Assembly: GCA_949825045.1 (NCBI GenBank) | Contig: OX463810.1 | Coordinates: 36,218,201 to 36,282,200 of the forward strand | Direction of reading: 5' to 3' | DNA from: Argyresthia goedartella | Lineage: Eukaryota; Arthropoda; Insecta; Lepidoptera; Argyresthiidae | DNA: 64,000 nucleotides | Shown here: positions 10,386-22,649 of the stretch, in pieces | Layout of the letters: each line of letters opens with the position of its first letter | Numbering within the stretch: position 1 is the first letter of the stretch | Translations under genes and position numbers: made by a program | The notes under the pieces: generated by a model | Told to the model about the DNA's origin: nothing | The model's input: the letters and a program-made list of their open reading frames with translations, nothing else | Database searches by the model: none

Positions 10386-11639
10386 TTGTTAAGCCGACAG
10401 ATGTCTTCATCTTCGCCATCCTCGGTAGGGGATGCCTCGATATCGAAGCAGGTGAAATGTTGGGGCTGTTCCGGAATTATAAATTCGAGGCGTTACCTGG
10501 TATGCAGGGTATGTGAAAAACACTATGATTTGGAATGCGCAAATGTTCCTGAATGCCGTTTCTATAATATTATGTCGGATGAGAATAAGAAAAGTTGGAA
10601 ATGTCTGGAGTGTATTAGCAAAATACCCAAAACTGGAAACCTCAATACTTCCGTGGGCTCTGCCTATGCTCAGATTCCTGCGAGAAGAGTGACTTGCAAT
10701 GCCGATGATGATCTCGCTCTCCAGACTACTGGCTACTCCAAAGTGAACATGAAGCGCGGAGGCTCTAGCATGGTCGAAGTATTTGATGACACTCAGTATA
10801 TGGATAATATTCGTACTATCATACGCGACGAGTTCTCACGGTTCGCGGGAGAGCGCCTTATGGAAATTATTAAGACCGTTATTACTGAGAACTTTGCAAT
10901 TCCAGTCCGCAAGGAACTCTCCGCATTGAGCGAGAAATTGTCAACTCTAGAACTCAAGGTAGAGGAGCTTGCGCGTGAGGTGCGTGGTCGGGTGGCATGT
11001 ACGGACGGTGCAACTGAATATAATAATCTAGTCCCAGTTGAGGTAGTCGAGGAGAAGCCCACCCAAGGAAAAAAAGGCACAGTGGTAGGAGACACGTGCT
11101 CAGCATATCTCCCGTCAGCAAGTGTTCAGGCGCAGTCTTCTTCTCAGTCTTCTTCTCACGTTTCTCTTCCTGCATCACACCCGGATCCGGTCGGTGCCTT
11201 GCTCCAACTTCCTGCCTTGGATGTACAAGATCTCTCCGCTGCGGCTTTGGCAAGTGCAAATGAGTCGGACTGAATTGAAGTCAAAAAGAGGCGGAAGCGC
11301 AGCGCTGCAAGTCTGTCCAACGTTGTGCGCGGGACTGCTACCATCATTCCGGGTCAAACACTCTTGGAAGCTGCTGAACGACGCCGCTATCTTCATCTGT
11401 ATTATGTTAAGACTGGCACCACTAGTGAATAGGTGAAAACCTATCTTGCCACTTTATGCAGCCATGATACCTGTTCTGTGACGTCCCTGAATGCCCGTGG
11501 GGACTATGCTTCATTTAAGGTGGGTGTTCCGCTCTCTTCTGCTGATATTGTCTTGTCACCTGCAAACTGGACTGAAGACATATGTGTGAAGCCGTGGCGT
11601 CAGAATTTTCGCCGTCAAAGCAAAGACACGCAGAAGTAG
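10386..11639 (+). pseudogene. LINE ORF1 protein (PHD-like finger, coiled coil), two nonsense codons
   Basis: A continuous frame of about 417 codons is interrupted by TGA at 11271-11273 and TAG at 11430-11432. Near the N-terminus lies a Cys/His-rich PHD-like finger: CWGCSG, then CRVCEKHYDLEC, then WKCLEC (about residues 24-80). A coiled-coil stretch follows (KELSALSEKLSTLELKVEEL, about residues 179-198). The C-terminal part, after both stops, includes YLATLCSHDTCSVTSL, ARGDYASFKVG and VKPWRQNF, a domain seen in ORF1 proteins of this LINE type. ORF1p is expected to bind element RNA. The ATG at 10386 is the first in this frame before the finger. The stops make it a pseudogene; a functional short form is unlikely. 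Confidence 0.8.
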
Positions 11640-14504
11640 AGATATTAAACTTAAACTTAATATTATTTATCAGAATGTAAGAGGTCTCAGAAGTAAAACT
11701 CATATCTTTTTAAATAGCGTATCTGCAATGGATTGTGACGTGATAGCTGTGACTGAAACCTTTCTGACTACCTCTGTAATGAACAGTGAATTATTTCCCG
11801 CTGGATATAAAGTGTATCGAAGAGATCGCCCGGAAAATGTTGGCTGGGGCGGAGTTATGTTAGGAGTTAAGGATAGCTTCTCTATTAAAGTAATTGACAA
11901 TATTGACAGTCTGACTGCTGAAAAAGAAATCTTGGGTTTAATTATAACTCATAAAGGTGTGAAATTAATTATCTGTGTAGTATATTTACCACCTAGCTAT
12001 GATGATAATCGTTACCTGGATGTATTAGAATGCTTAGAAGATATATACTGTCGGTACTCTACCTTGAATTTCTTGTTATTAGGAGATTTCAACATCAATT
12101 CATGCAGCTCAAAAGTGAAATCACAGATTATCAACTTTATCCAATTCTGTAACGGTAAGCAACTAAATGTTACACCTAATTCTTATGGAGGGATTCTTGA
12201 TTATGTAATCACAAATATTAAATCAGAGCAAGTACTAGTTTCAGCTGATGTTGAACCGTTGGTTCCCGCAGACCTGTATCACCCACCCCTAGAGATAATG
12301 CTAACCATGCCTAGCTCAAAACATTCTTTACCCTCCTACATAACCTCAAAACCTCCCCCGAACGCTGATAGGCAGCCCCCTAAATGGAATTTTCACAAAG
12401 CTGATCTAAGCAAACTATATCTTGAACTATCTCGCGTTGATTGGACTAATGTATTGAGTTTGAGGGACAGCGATGCTGCTCTATATGCCTTCTATGATGA
12501 ACTTTACCGTGTTCTTGATGAAAATGTGCCATTAAAAAGTAGTACGCAAATCAACTATAGACGCTATCCACCTTGGTTTACGGATGAAATTAAATCAAAA
12601 TTGAAGATCAAGTACTTTCACCTAAAAAGTATAAGCAGTTGGGTCTGGATTTCAATCATCAGGTTTATAAGTACTATCGAAGTCTTATAAAATCACTAAT
12701 AGAGATGGCGTACCGCCGCTATATGAAAACAGTTGAACGTAATATATATGAAGACCCCAATAAATTCTGGCAGTATGTTAAAAGCTTGCGGAGTCCCAGG
12801 AGCTCGAGCCAAGAATACATCCACAAGGGTAAATGTGTAGGCAACCAGGAAGCTGTTGATGCATTTGCAACTCACTTTCACTCTGTATTCTTAGACACTA
12901 TTCCAAATCTTAGCGCAGAGGATGCTGAACAGTGTTCTGGAGGTTGCTTAGACGCTCTCAACATTTCTATAACTGACATAACATTTCAAGAAGTCAAGCG
13001 TGCCATCCAGAGCATGAAAGTTACAGCTGCCACAGGCCCTGACTCAATACCAGCTTTCTTGATAAAAGATTGTAAATATGTGCTAATTAAGCCGCTTCAG
13101 CATATATTTGGCCTCTCTATAAAGCAATGTAAATTTCCCAGTAAATGGAAGAGATCGAGAGTTACGCCGGTGCCTAAATCTAGCTCTATTGATGTGACTG
13201 AGTTTAGGCCTATTGCTGTCTTGTCAGGTTTTTGTAAAGTCTTTGAACATATACTTAATGCGCAAATAACTCGACAGGTAGAGATTCGTCTTGCAGACGC
13301 ACACAATGGTTTTCGTGCAGGGCGATCTACCACAACGAACCATATTAACTTCGTTGACTAGACTCTTTGTCAAATGGACACAGGTTGTCAAGTTGACGCT
13401 GCATTTTTTGACTTTCGGAAGGCTTTTGATACTGTTGATAATGATATACTCCTACGTAAGCTATCTGGCTTTGGTTTCACACCCAAACTTCTAAAATTTA
13501 TTGCCAGTTACTTGAGTGATCGTGTCCAGTATGTCCAGCTTCATAAATACCGTTCTGTCGACTACTACACTAGATCTGGGGTAATAAGTGTGCTACCCTG
13601 ACACTCGGACCGACGTTGTTCGCGCTCATGATAAATGATCTCCCTGACGTTAGACTTAAAATTGATCACACCTTGTAGAGTTGCTGCCGATGGTCAAAGA
13701 ATGCAGGATGATGTAAACGCTGTAGCTAAGTGGAGCAAATCAAATAAACTTGATTTGAATATTGCAAAGTGTAAAGACATCACGTTTTCTAGGCAACGCG
13801 CACCTGCAATAAATCTATACACGCTAGACGGACAAGTCATGGAAAGGGTTGACAAGATCCGTGATCTGGGGATAATGTTGGACCAAAAATTAACCTTTAG
13901 CGATCACATTAAAACCACTTGCAAAAATGCCAGCAGGACTTTAGGGTTCATCATGCGGACTGCTTCTCATTTTAGAGATCCGAAAGTTGCTATTATGCTC
14001 TACAACGCATTTGTTCGTAGTAGGCTGGAGTTTGACGCTATAGTTTGGGATCCTCGCGAGGATAAATACACTATTATGATAGAGCGAATACAAAGGAAGT
14101 TTGCTAGATACCTCTACAAACGAATGTATGGTTATTATCCTTTCCTTTTCCCCTCCCTATTTGTGGTGGGTATGGTTGGCCTGTATACTCTAGAGCTTAG
14201 AAGAAAGCTGGCCCTATTTGTCCACTATATCAGTACATTGCGAAACACGGTAAATAATCCAAGCGTTTTGCACAGCATCTCTATAATAGTCCCCAAATTG
14301 CGATCTGGTATGCTTCGGCGGCGGCCACCACTATTGGCTTCGGCCCATCATTTTCGCAGCCTGCGCGGTGAAAACGCGCCTACCCCAAGAGCTATAGCTC
14401 TCATAAATGAACTGGTCAGGGTGGGTCAGCTGGTTGACATATTCTCTGATACAATCCCAAAGTTAACAAACGATCTGACTCTACTATTTAGTTTCTACAG
14501 ATAA
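11640..14504 (+). pseudogene. LINE ORF2: endonuclease plus reverse transcriptase, multiply broken
   Basis: The frame opens with NIIYQNVRGLRSK (about 11665), the usual start of an apurinic-type endonuclease, followed by VTETFL, LLLGDFNINS and LDYVITN. A frameshift near 12627 moves translation into the frame of the reverse transcriptase (TGPDSIPAFLIKDC, RPIAVLSGFCKVFEHIL, HNGFRAGRST). TAG at 13359-13361 interrupts it just before FFDFRKAFDTVDNDILLRKL. After about 13600 the frame breaks again, and the segment that should hold the [FY]ADD catalytic motif (about 13600-13690) is shortened and shifted so that no ADD motif can be read. The C-terminal region (13690-14504) is open and includes VDKIRDLGIMLDQKLTFSDH and RSRLEFDAIVWDP. 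No active polymerase is possible. Confidence 0.88.
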
Positions 14505-14619
14505 ATTATAAGTGTTGCTTTTTGTTACTAATTATCTAGCAATAAGTGCAATTTGGTAAATAATTACTGTAAGCCTTATTGTAAACTATTGAATAAATAA
14601 ATAAATAAATAAATAAATC

Positions 14620-15250
14620 TACCCCAAAAAGAGATGTCCCGATTCAGCTGTAAAAATTGTAAGTTAAGAATGATAAGTCTGAATTTCTCGTTCGTTGAGA
14701 AGTTCGTTAGGCGTCCAATAGTCGAACGGAAGATTGATTCAGGAAGTTAGAGTTTCAAATTAGACTGAGAAAGCATATATGCCCGCAAGCCGGTATTTCG
14801 CATCAGTTAGCGGTGTATTGCGCCAGATCGATCGTTGTTGTATTTTGTGTGATGGTACCATCTATTTTTGTATATATGGGCGCTTGGAACTTCTTTTAGT
14901 GTGGTCGACCACAATTTATAATATTTGTTTGGGATATCGTATAGATATCCGTCGTAGTGTTACGACGTGAGTACTCAATGATATTTCATGTGCTCGCTAG
15001 TAGCGGCTTGTGGTGGTTCCAATTATATAATTAGTTCACGGCAATAACGATCCGAATAGACCGGTTTACACAATTGCGATTTGATTTCCGAAATGGGTTT
15101 GAACTAGCGGTTATCTGTAAGTCTGTTTTGTGTAGTACAATAAAGAAATTCCAAATTACAAATGTCGGCGTAGACGTACTATGTCATACTAACCTTAACA
15201 CCGGAGGCAGACGTCGCGTACCGCGTAGACAATTGGAATTAATATAAAAA
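14620..15250. other. No gene recognised
   Basis: Sequence 3' of the LINE. A 63-codon open frame (14779-14970) resembles nothing known. No repeat identified. Confidence 0.4.
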
Positions 15251-15254
15251 ATAA

Positions 15255-15400
15255 CCCGACTTTTCACCTTCGTTCTTCAAATTCTACATACAAACTTATG
15301 AATGCGCCCTGCTTCCCTTCATAGATTATGAAATTAGCCGCACCGATAAAATTGTGAACTATGTTTTGCGGCCTTAAGTCCAACCTATTGCCTTATCACT
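15255..15400 (-). repeat. Diverged fragment of repeat family B
   Basis: Contains TACATACAAACTTATGAATG and TAGCCGCACCGATAA, which align with the middle of the family-B copies at 16815-17215 and, inverted, 18774-19182. Confidence 0.45.
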
Positions 15401-16216
15401 AAAAAATACATACTATTTCACTCCTACAACCGAGAAGAATCCAACGACACCTCATTTGTTAAGGCGATGATGGAATAAAAATGCGCTGTCGAGTGGAAGT
15501 GAGATGCAATAATTACTCGCGAATAAGAAAAAGCGGGATGCCAATAATGCACTCGCGACTAATCTGAAACAACGTAAGCGCCAAAACGTAAAAAAAAATC
15601 ATAAAAAATAAACTATTTCAGGGAATTAACTTTCAAATTGAAAATCGTTAGAAATAACAATTGTTCATACATTGCAATTATCACACAGTCATATTCACTT
15701 ACTACTGCGGTGTAATAGGATAAAACCATAAAAAAAGGGTTGACTTTGTATTTATTTTCTATCGAGAAAATTTTATCCAAACATGTTTTCCAATTAAGAA
15801 TCTCTAGATTATATAGTCAAATTACATATACCAGAAATTAATTACGATTTGCCCAGTATTTCCTGAAAAACACATGAAAACAGCACCCCATATTTATTTA
15901 ATCAGCGTCTTAAAATCCGTCTAGCCTTTTGGGCTGCAGCGTGTCCGTCCGGTCATAAATAAATACATACATACAAACATACATACCATATGTATACACA
16001 TACACTCGAAAAATGTAACCCTCCTCTGGTGCATTCAGGTGAAAAGGAGACCAATGCCATACCGTTGATTATCATCTATAATCCATTGTATGGCATTGTG
16101 ACTGAGCATGACGTCACGTGAGGTACACGGGAAGTAGAGTCATATCTTGTTGGTCATACTACGGAGACCTCTATCGGTAAGTGGCAATAACGAAAACTGA
16201 TAATGAAGCAGGCAAG
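15401..16216. other. No gene; minor repeat traces
   Basis: A family-A-like piece occurs at about 15755-15805 (TTTCTATCGAGAAAATTTTA). A short run of ATACATACA-type repeats lies at 15957-15990. Nothing else was recognised. Confidence 0.4.
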
Positions 16217-16520
16217 TTAAGGCAATACCCAAAAAAAATTTGGAAATCCGTGTACTCCAATAAAAACACAGCTACGGATTTCACTTTTTAATAAAAGTTT
16301 ATTGAGTATTTTATTTAGATTCTCACTGAAGGAAAACGCAATCGGATTAAATTTTCTCGATAGAATATTATTACAAAAATACCTCTAAATTGTTTGTTTT
16401 TTTACTGTAATTCTGAAATCCTAACTAATGTAATTGCGGCATTAAATAAAATTGGATTAAATTTGCTTTAAAAATATTTTTGACAAAATAGCGTATAGTT
16501 TATTTTTGAACAATGTTTAT
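16217..16520 (-). mobile_element. Family A MITE, inverted partial copy
   Basis: Begins with TTAAGGCAATACC at 16217 (right end of family A, inverted) and then matches the complement of 6300-6627 in order, including 'TTTCTCGATAGAA' and 'CCTCTAAATTG'. The left end of the element is not present. Confidence 0.6.
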
Positions 16521-16814
16521 GTTGCTTTCCTTTAGATTCGTGTTCCCTCTTTTTAATATCACCATAATAACAGAGTTGCGAGCAGTATTTTGACTTCAGT
16601 AAGCCTCGCTTATTTTCATGAAATAATAGCGGAATTTCATATAAAACTGATTATTTATCTTGCAGTTGCGAATCTGCCACGCCGTATAGGAAAAAGATTG
16701 CCGATTTATTTGTACTTATGTAATTTCGCTAGCATCGATTGACCAATTGAGTTGTATCAAGTCCTAAATATGCCAAAATGTAAGGAACTTACGAGCATTC
16801 GTCGAAGTTAATTG

Positions 16815-17215
16815 TTAGGGTTCCGTACCCAAAGGGTAAAAACGGGACCCTATTAATAAGACTCCGCTGTCCGTCTGTCTATCTGTCCGTCTGTCACCAG
16901 GCTGTATCTTGATAGTTAGACAGATGAAATTTTCACAGATGATGTATTTCTGCTGCCGCTAAACAACATATTCTAAAAAACAGAATAAAATAAATATTTA
17001 AGGGCACTCCCATACAACAATTCTTTCAATACCACATACAAACTTATGAATGCACCTGGTTACGTATGGAGTGTGAAAGTAGCCGCACCAATAACTTTGT
17101 AAACAACATTTTGCTATATTAAATCCAAACTATTCACTCCACACCATCCCTACCATTGTACGGTGGTACGAAACCCTTCGTGCGCGAGTTAGACTCTTGA
17201 CTTGACCGGTTTTTA
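16815..17215 (-). repeat. Interspersed repeat family B, copy 1
   Basis: Starts with AGGGTTCCGTACCC and ends near GTGCGCGAGTTAGACTC, reverse of the copies at 18774, 35224 and 40603. The conserved core includes CCGTCTGTCACCAGGCTGTA. The copies have no coding potential, and the repeat resembles a very common lepidopteran non-autonomous element; its class is uncertain. Confidence 0.7.
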
Positions 17216-17321
17216 GATACCTACATCCTACAATTTCAATGTTTCAATACACTGTAATTCCAGCGAGCATAGCAATACTGGTGGCGAGCTAATCCAGCCG
17301 CACGTTCCCCTCGGAGCGCAC

Positions 17322-17373
17322 CTCACCCCCGCCCCCCGCACCCCCCCCCCCCCCCCCCGCCCCCCCGCCCCGC
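17322..17373. repeat. Poly-C tract
   Basis: C-rich run with an uninterrupted stretch of about 21 C residues. Such tracts are unstable and hard to sequence, so its true length is uncertain. Confidence 0.8.
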
Positions 17374-17523
17374 TTGGCCACTCATCATGGAGCTTGACAT
17401 TCCCCGCGAGCCGAAGCTTCCGACACAGAATACTAACAGAAGCCGAGCACGAGTAAGAACAGGTTACAGAAAGAAGATTTCTACGTTTTTTTCTCTCTCA
17501 AGAAACCGATGTGTTATTTTATA

Positions 17524-17757
17524 GTGATACTAGCTGATGCCCGCAGCTAGGAATTAACATTCACTGAGATAACGTTACCCTCCCTTTGGTGCAGTCGGAC
17601 AAAAAGTATCCTATATGTTAATCTAGCTCATAAACTACCTCTTTGCTAAATTTCATTCAAATACGTTCAGCCGTTTTAGCGTGATTGAGGCACAAACACA
17701 CAAACATCCAAACATCTTAACATCGCTTCTTTCACATTTATAATATTAGTTAGATTA
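17524..17757 (+). repeat. Common lepidopteran repeat (ACTAGCTGATGCCCGC type)
   Basis: Begins ACTAGCTGATGCCCGCAGC and ends TTTATAATATTAGTTAGATT. Between these are TCCTATATGTTAATC and GTTCAGCCGTTTTAGCGTGA. This combination recurs across moth and butterfly genomes as a short interspersed element. Only one copy was seen here. Confidence 0.6.
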
Positions 17758-17839
17758 GTTGGATATACTTTAGAAAACGCCAAGACAAACTCACGTGATC
17801 AGGCAATCTCGGGATAAACTAGCCAAGGTGTTGTATTAC

Positions 17840-18040
17840 GACCTCTGTGGCGCTGTGGTTGTGGCTCTGCCTACCATGCGGGTTCGATCCCCGGCTGGGG
17901 CTAATTAAAAAAAAACTCCCCTGGTCTAGGATGTTTATATGTATTTGACGACATTTTTTCTGGTTCTCACGACACAGGGTATCCTAGTGCGGGGCCAGAA
18001 GCAATGTCTGTCTCTGTATTTACATGTTTATGTGATGCCT
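17840..18040 (+). mobile_element. tRNA-derived SINE, family 1, copy 1
   Basis: The head is tRNA-like: an A-box-like TGGCGCTGTGGTTGTGGC, then a B-box GGTTCGATCCCC about 40 bases later. An A-rich linker leads into the family tail, which contains ACAGGGTATCCTAGTGCGGG and GCCAGAAGCAATG. RNA polymerase III transcription is inferred from the boxes. It is not a functional tRNA gene because no acceptor stem closes it. Confidence 0.75.
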
Positions 18041-18340
18041 ATAGAATATTGTGATTTATAACGCACGAGCATTTTCGTCGGAGCTTTGAGCAGAAGTTTA
18101 TCAACCTCTTCGAGTTTTATATTTCCCCCTCCATCGTCCATAAAATAAAATAGGTGGGGACAAAAGGAGGCATTATACTACAGAAGATGGAGTAGAACAT
18201 GTTTTAATTTCTATTGCTGTGCTTTTATACTATATACGAGCTTTGTGTAGACTTTTTGTACTTCATCCTCGATCTATGGTCAATCTTTCTATGGGGAGAA
18301 GAGCAAAAATGTGATAACCAACCTTAGATCATTTCACTTA

Positions 18341-18575
18341 TGGCAACCTCTGTCTCGCTGCGGTAGTGGCTCTTCCTAACATGCGAGAGGTCCCCGGTTC
18401 GATTCCCGGGTAGGAATAAAGAAGAAAATAAAAAAATATCTTGAAAAATATCTAAAATATAAAATATCTTAAAAAAATATCTTATTTGTAAGTGTGTGAT
18501 GTTGTTGTTTCTGGTTCCCACTAAGGGTATCCTAGTGTGGGGCCAGAGGCAATGTATGTAGAATGCAGAGGTAAT
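18341..18575 (+). mobile_element. tRNA-derived SINE, family 1, copy 2
   Basis: Same structure as the preceding copy: head with GGTTCGATTCCC (B box), then an expanded AATATCTT-rich linker, then the GGGTATCCTAGTGTGGGGCC tail. The linker is longer than in the other copies. Confidence 0.75.
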
Positions 18576-18773
18576 GTTTGAAAATATTCACATAAAGCTC
18601 GGCCTGAGAAGTCTGTTATTCTACTCTGTGGCTCCGATCTGCAGCGCCTCGTAACCCCCGCAACCCGCCACTCCCCGCAGACCCGCTCTCGACCTGGATC
18701 TAGATTAACGCAACGCATAAACATATACAGCTCAACCCTTGAGAAGTGGTACAAGAAAACGCATAACAGTTAT

Positions 18774-19182
18774 AAAAACCGGTCAAGTGCGAGACTAAAT
18801 CGCGCACGAACGGTTCCGTACCACCGTTCAATGGAAGCGATGGTGTGGAGTGAATAGTTTGGATTTTACACAGCAAAATATTGTTTACAAAGTTATTGGT
18901 GCGGTTACTTTCACACTCCATGTACGTAACCAGGTGCATCCATAAGTTTGTATATGGTATTGAATGAATTGTTGTATGGGAGCCCCCTTAAATATTTCTT
19001 TTATCCTGTTTTTTAGTATTTGTTGTTATAGCGGCAACAGAAATACATAATCTGTGAAAATTTCAACTCTCTAGCTAGCTAGGTTCTTGAGATACAGCCT
19101 GGTGACAGACGGACGGACGGACAGCGGAGTCTTAGTAATAGGGTCCCGTTTGGAACCCTTCGGGTACGGAACCCTAAAAAAC
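18774..19182 (+). repeat. Interspersed repeat family B, copy 2
   Basis: Runs from ACCGGTCAAGTGCGAG to GGGTACGGAACCCTAAAA. It includes 'GTTATTGGTGCGGTTACTTT' and 'AGACGGACGGACGGACAGCG'. It is nearly full length relative to the copy at 35224 and has no open frame of significance. Confidence 0.75.
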
Positions 19183-20850
19183 AACTAAAGTGGAGCCAAA
19201 TTAGGGGTAAAATTTGACACTTCATCACAATTCAACAACGAAACCTTGTAACGGAGGGCACACAATTTTATTTATTTTTTCATTGTTAAAATAGCACAAT
19301 TGCTTACCTTTTTCGGTAACAAATACATATTTTTTGTAATAATGCAATTTTTCGATTTACTTTTACAAAAGAAAGAAGGCAATTTTGCGATTTACTTTGA
19401 CCAATGATCCATTCACAACACAATGAGCGTTTTTTTATCTAAAACACTGAACAACGTCAGTTTTACAGTTACTTAGTTTTTATTTTTTATAGGGATGATT
19501 CCCAAAAAACCAATCTATCGATTTATCAAAAATACTTGAATGCAATGATTACAGCATTGATGTCAGCATGTCTGAAGTCCTTATCGATTCATTTAATCGT
19601 TTTTTTTAAACCAGTGTCCTTATCTATGAAGCTAAGACTGACAGATGTCAAATGTTACCTCTTATCTTGGCTCCACTATTCTACGATACACAATTCAAGT
19701 CCACGGGATCTTGCTGGATGCAGTTGGCACCTGTGTAAAATGTACTTACATATTTTAGGGGATGTTTAGAACAACATTCCGAACACCTTTAGCTGTGATT
19801 ATTTGATTAGACCAACTACTACTTTATTTATGACTTTTCCATACAAATCAGCTGAACGCTCGGCCCAAATGTACGGAGGAGTAAAAAATAAGTGGCTCTG
19901 ACCTGAAATCGGTTTCATAGTAAAAAAAAAACAGGATGACGTTTGTAACCACCCCTTAAAATATGATACACTTTTCAGTTTCAGCCTGTAGAATAGAGGC
20001 CTATGCCCATCAGTGGGTCAGTGTGGCCTGAGAATAATGACGATGACATTTCTAATGTCACAAGAAGGTCTTATAAGCACCACTTTGGTGCAGGTACTGG
20101 TGAACGGGGTAATGAAAAGTACAGGCAAACGACTAGCTGGTACGATGAAACTTAAAAGTTGCAGAAGACTACCATGATCATAGCAAGAAGGTGGCCATAG
20201 TCTCTGCCTCTTTTTTGGAAGAAAACAAACAGTGTCACAATGCCCATTTTTAACATAACCAAAACGTCTTATCTATTTAGTACCTATATGTTACCGCTAC
20301 TCGTATAATTAAACATTCTGCAGTGAATGCCTATTCCTGAAGTGCTTTCCTCGAGCCGCCGCGCCGCCTCGGTCCGATTCATCGATAACCGGTGGATAGG
20401 ATCCTGTCCAAACTATGTAATTAGAGCTCAAGTGACTCTAGACTGCCTCGGTACATTCGCTGTTAGTAACCAATACGTTTACTCTTTTTGCACGCTAGCG
20501 GACAGTTACGTGAGATTGGCTTTTAGTGTTTTAATTTATCTATGTTATGCTGTTTGAGGTTCAGTTTATTCGAGGTCTTTCTCGGGGGTTATCAAATCAT
20601 TCGATATGGCTATTTAATCCTATCTATGGTTACTACTTAATGGTACACATAATGTCTATCCATAACAGGGTGAAGTTGGAAATTATGTATAGGCTACTAT
20701 GTGAAACGACAGTTGGAACAGACCATGGACAGGCAGACTAAACTCCTTTGTAAACTACGACATAATATCCTGTAACAACATCGTAAAATTGAAAACTTAC
20801 TGATACAACTTGTTTCTGTCCTGCAGCTGAGCTGAACATTCCACCCATAT
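19183..20850. other. No gene; RTE tail fragments
   Basis: At 19995-20050 the sequence AGGCCTATGCCCATCAGTGG matches the 3' end of RTE elements (compare 30020-30045 and 55680). The remainder is AT-rich, with a pyrimidine/purine-mixed stretch at 20320-20480 and no recognisable gene. Confidence 0.45.
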
Positions 20851-21168
20851 TCACTCCCGGTGTAGTTTCCAAATTGGTATGCCCACGGCCAGTCGATTGG
20901 CGCTAACATGCGCTGAAACTGCAGAAACTTCGAAAAGCCCCGGGAAACCCCGAGAAAGCTCGAATTCTTTCCGTATTATTCCCTGTTCGTGGCTAACCCC
21001 GCTGTTGGAGTCAGCAATCCGGCTAAATATCCTAAAGTTAGTTAACAATCGACGATTGCTACCTGACCCAGTTGCTGAGGCTTTGATCGCACGACGCTGG
21101 CTCGTTACCGCGCCCCGACCGGCATCCGAGAGGGCACTCGCCGCGTGAATCACACCGATAGGCCTCAA
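20851..21168. other. GC-rich segment open on both strands, unassigned
   Basis: An 89-codon plus-strand ORF (20879-21148) and a 105-codon minus-strand ORF (20851-21168) overlap in a locally GC-rich island. Neither resembles a known protein. Mutual openness suits base composition more than coding. It could be an exon or a UTR of an unseen gene, but there is no evidence beyond the openness. Confidence 0.25.
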
Positions 21169-21530
21169 CTCGACTGCAGGACTGATGAACTACCACAGCA
21201 CTGATAGATAGCACAAAAGACCAGGCCCTTGATTCTTGATTTGAGACTTGAATCACTGCTCTATCGTTGACCGGTCACAGGCCAAATATGTCTTTTACGA
21301 TAGTGCTAGTTAATAATAGTAGTTTATGGGATACATAATGGAGGGCATTAATACTCGCGGCGAGTTTCATAATAATATCACTCGAGAGAACCGCATGTTC
21401 GACCGGCGGCGTTGTGGCATTGATCATTGCTCTGCAGTTGTTTAGCTTGTTGAGTAGTTCCAACTTCACAGACAAACTAGGGGCGGCAGGCAGGCGGGCG
21501 TCGACGTTCGAAATTTGATTGTCATACTTT

Positions 21531-21769
21531 GACAAATTTTGGTACATTATGGTCATAATGATCAATATTCAGATAACAAATGAGTTTTTACCAAGATGTT
21601 TATCATTATGCTGGTCGTAACATGTGATTTTTGAACGCAGTAAAGACAAATTTGACAAATTTTGGTACATTATGGTCATAATAATCAATATTCAGATAAC
21701 AAATGTGTTTTTACCAAGAAGTTTATCATTATGCTGGTCCTAACATGTGATTTTTGAACGCAGTAAAGA
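21531..21769. repeat. Tandem duplication, 123-bp unit
   Basis: 21531-21653 is followed directly by a nearly identical copy beginning at 21654. Both start GACAAATTTTGGTACATTAT and include TTTTTGAACGCAGTAAAGA. The handful of differences indicates a relatively recent event. Non-coding. Confidence 0.9.
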
Positions 21770-22649
21770 GGGTTTATGATAAGTGTGTAGATAAAATAAT
21801 TAAATGGTGGGCAAATGTTACATTGACACCAAAATGAGGAAACATCTTGACGTCACGCCATTTGCCTTGCGGAGTGGCAGACGCACAATTGTGCCCACGT
21901 TTAGTTAGTTATTCAATATTCAATTTTTGCCTGAAAGGGAGCAAGCTCGTTGCCGTAACTTTAAGGAGATGTGAAGGTTTCGTCACTATCACAATTCGCA
22001 TATAATACCAATTATAATAAGCACGACGGAGAAGTTAGGCGTTACGGCGACCGGAGTCCGCTCGTAAATCAGATAAGTCACGAGCGGTAACTACGAGTAA
22101 TTGCTGGAATCAGAATTTATTGTTATCCGCTTGATTACTCGATGGATTTTTGTGATCTTGGTATTCGAAAATAGTCAGATACGAAAACAACTTTACGATT
22201 GAAATTGTGAAGAAAAACTGGCAGTCGCAGGTTCTAGGATTATAGAAATATGGTACTGTAGTTGCGAGAGCTTTAGAGACAAAACTCTCATCACGTGTGG
22301 CGGGCTTTCAGCGCGTAATGAGAGAGCTTTCCTAAGCTCTATGCCACCCAGCACAGATGTCGGATCTCTTTGTGCAAGGCAAAAATATCACCTGAGCTCC
22401 ATATATTTGATAAAATAATTCCACTGGAAGAGGTATATATTCTATGTTAAATTAGGTATAGGTACCTAATCAACCGCCTAGGCTATTAACTAAGTCCCTG
22501 TTTTTAATTTAATGTCTCAAGTTTCGTCAGGCAAGTGGTTGGATGAAGCAAAAAATATATGTTGTAGAAAAATATGTTCGAAGTAAGGGAAAAAAAACTC
22601 TTTTATAATTTTCAAACACTCTAAAAACCAAAAAATATATAAAATATAA
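21770..22649. other. No gene recognised
   Basis: AT-rich sequence with a short imperfect inverted element at about 22285-22345 (GAGAGCTTTCCTAAGCTCT). No coding or repeat assignment. Confidence 0.4.

Larger units (their letters stand above)
10322..14619 (+). mobile_element. Non-LTR retrotransposon (Jockey/CR1-like), near full length, dead
   Basis: One LINE copy containing ORF1, an endonuclease, a reverse transcriptase and a 3' tail of TAAA repeats (about 14590-14619). ORF1 has two in-frame stops. ORF2 has at least one frameshift, a nonsense codon and a lesion that removes the catalytic motif. The left boundary is not visible; 10322 is a nominal start within the probable 5' UTR. The tail shows the copy was inserted in plus orientation. 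It supplies no active machinery. Confidence 0.9.

Noticed and set aside
10954..11259. Minus-strand proteins within the LINE ORF1
   Set aside because: They overlap the recognised ORF1 finger and coil frame and have no homology of their own.
17322..17373. Poly-C as a functional element
   Set aside because: Homopolymer runs (also 30460 and 52388) are better viewed as unstable or error-prone tracts; nothing nearby depends on them.
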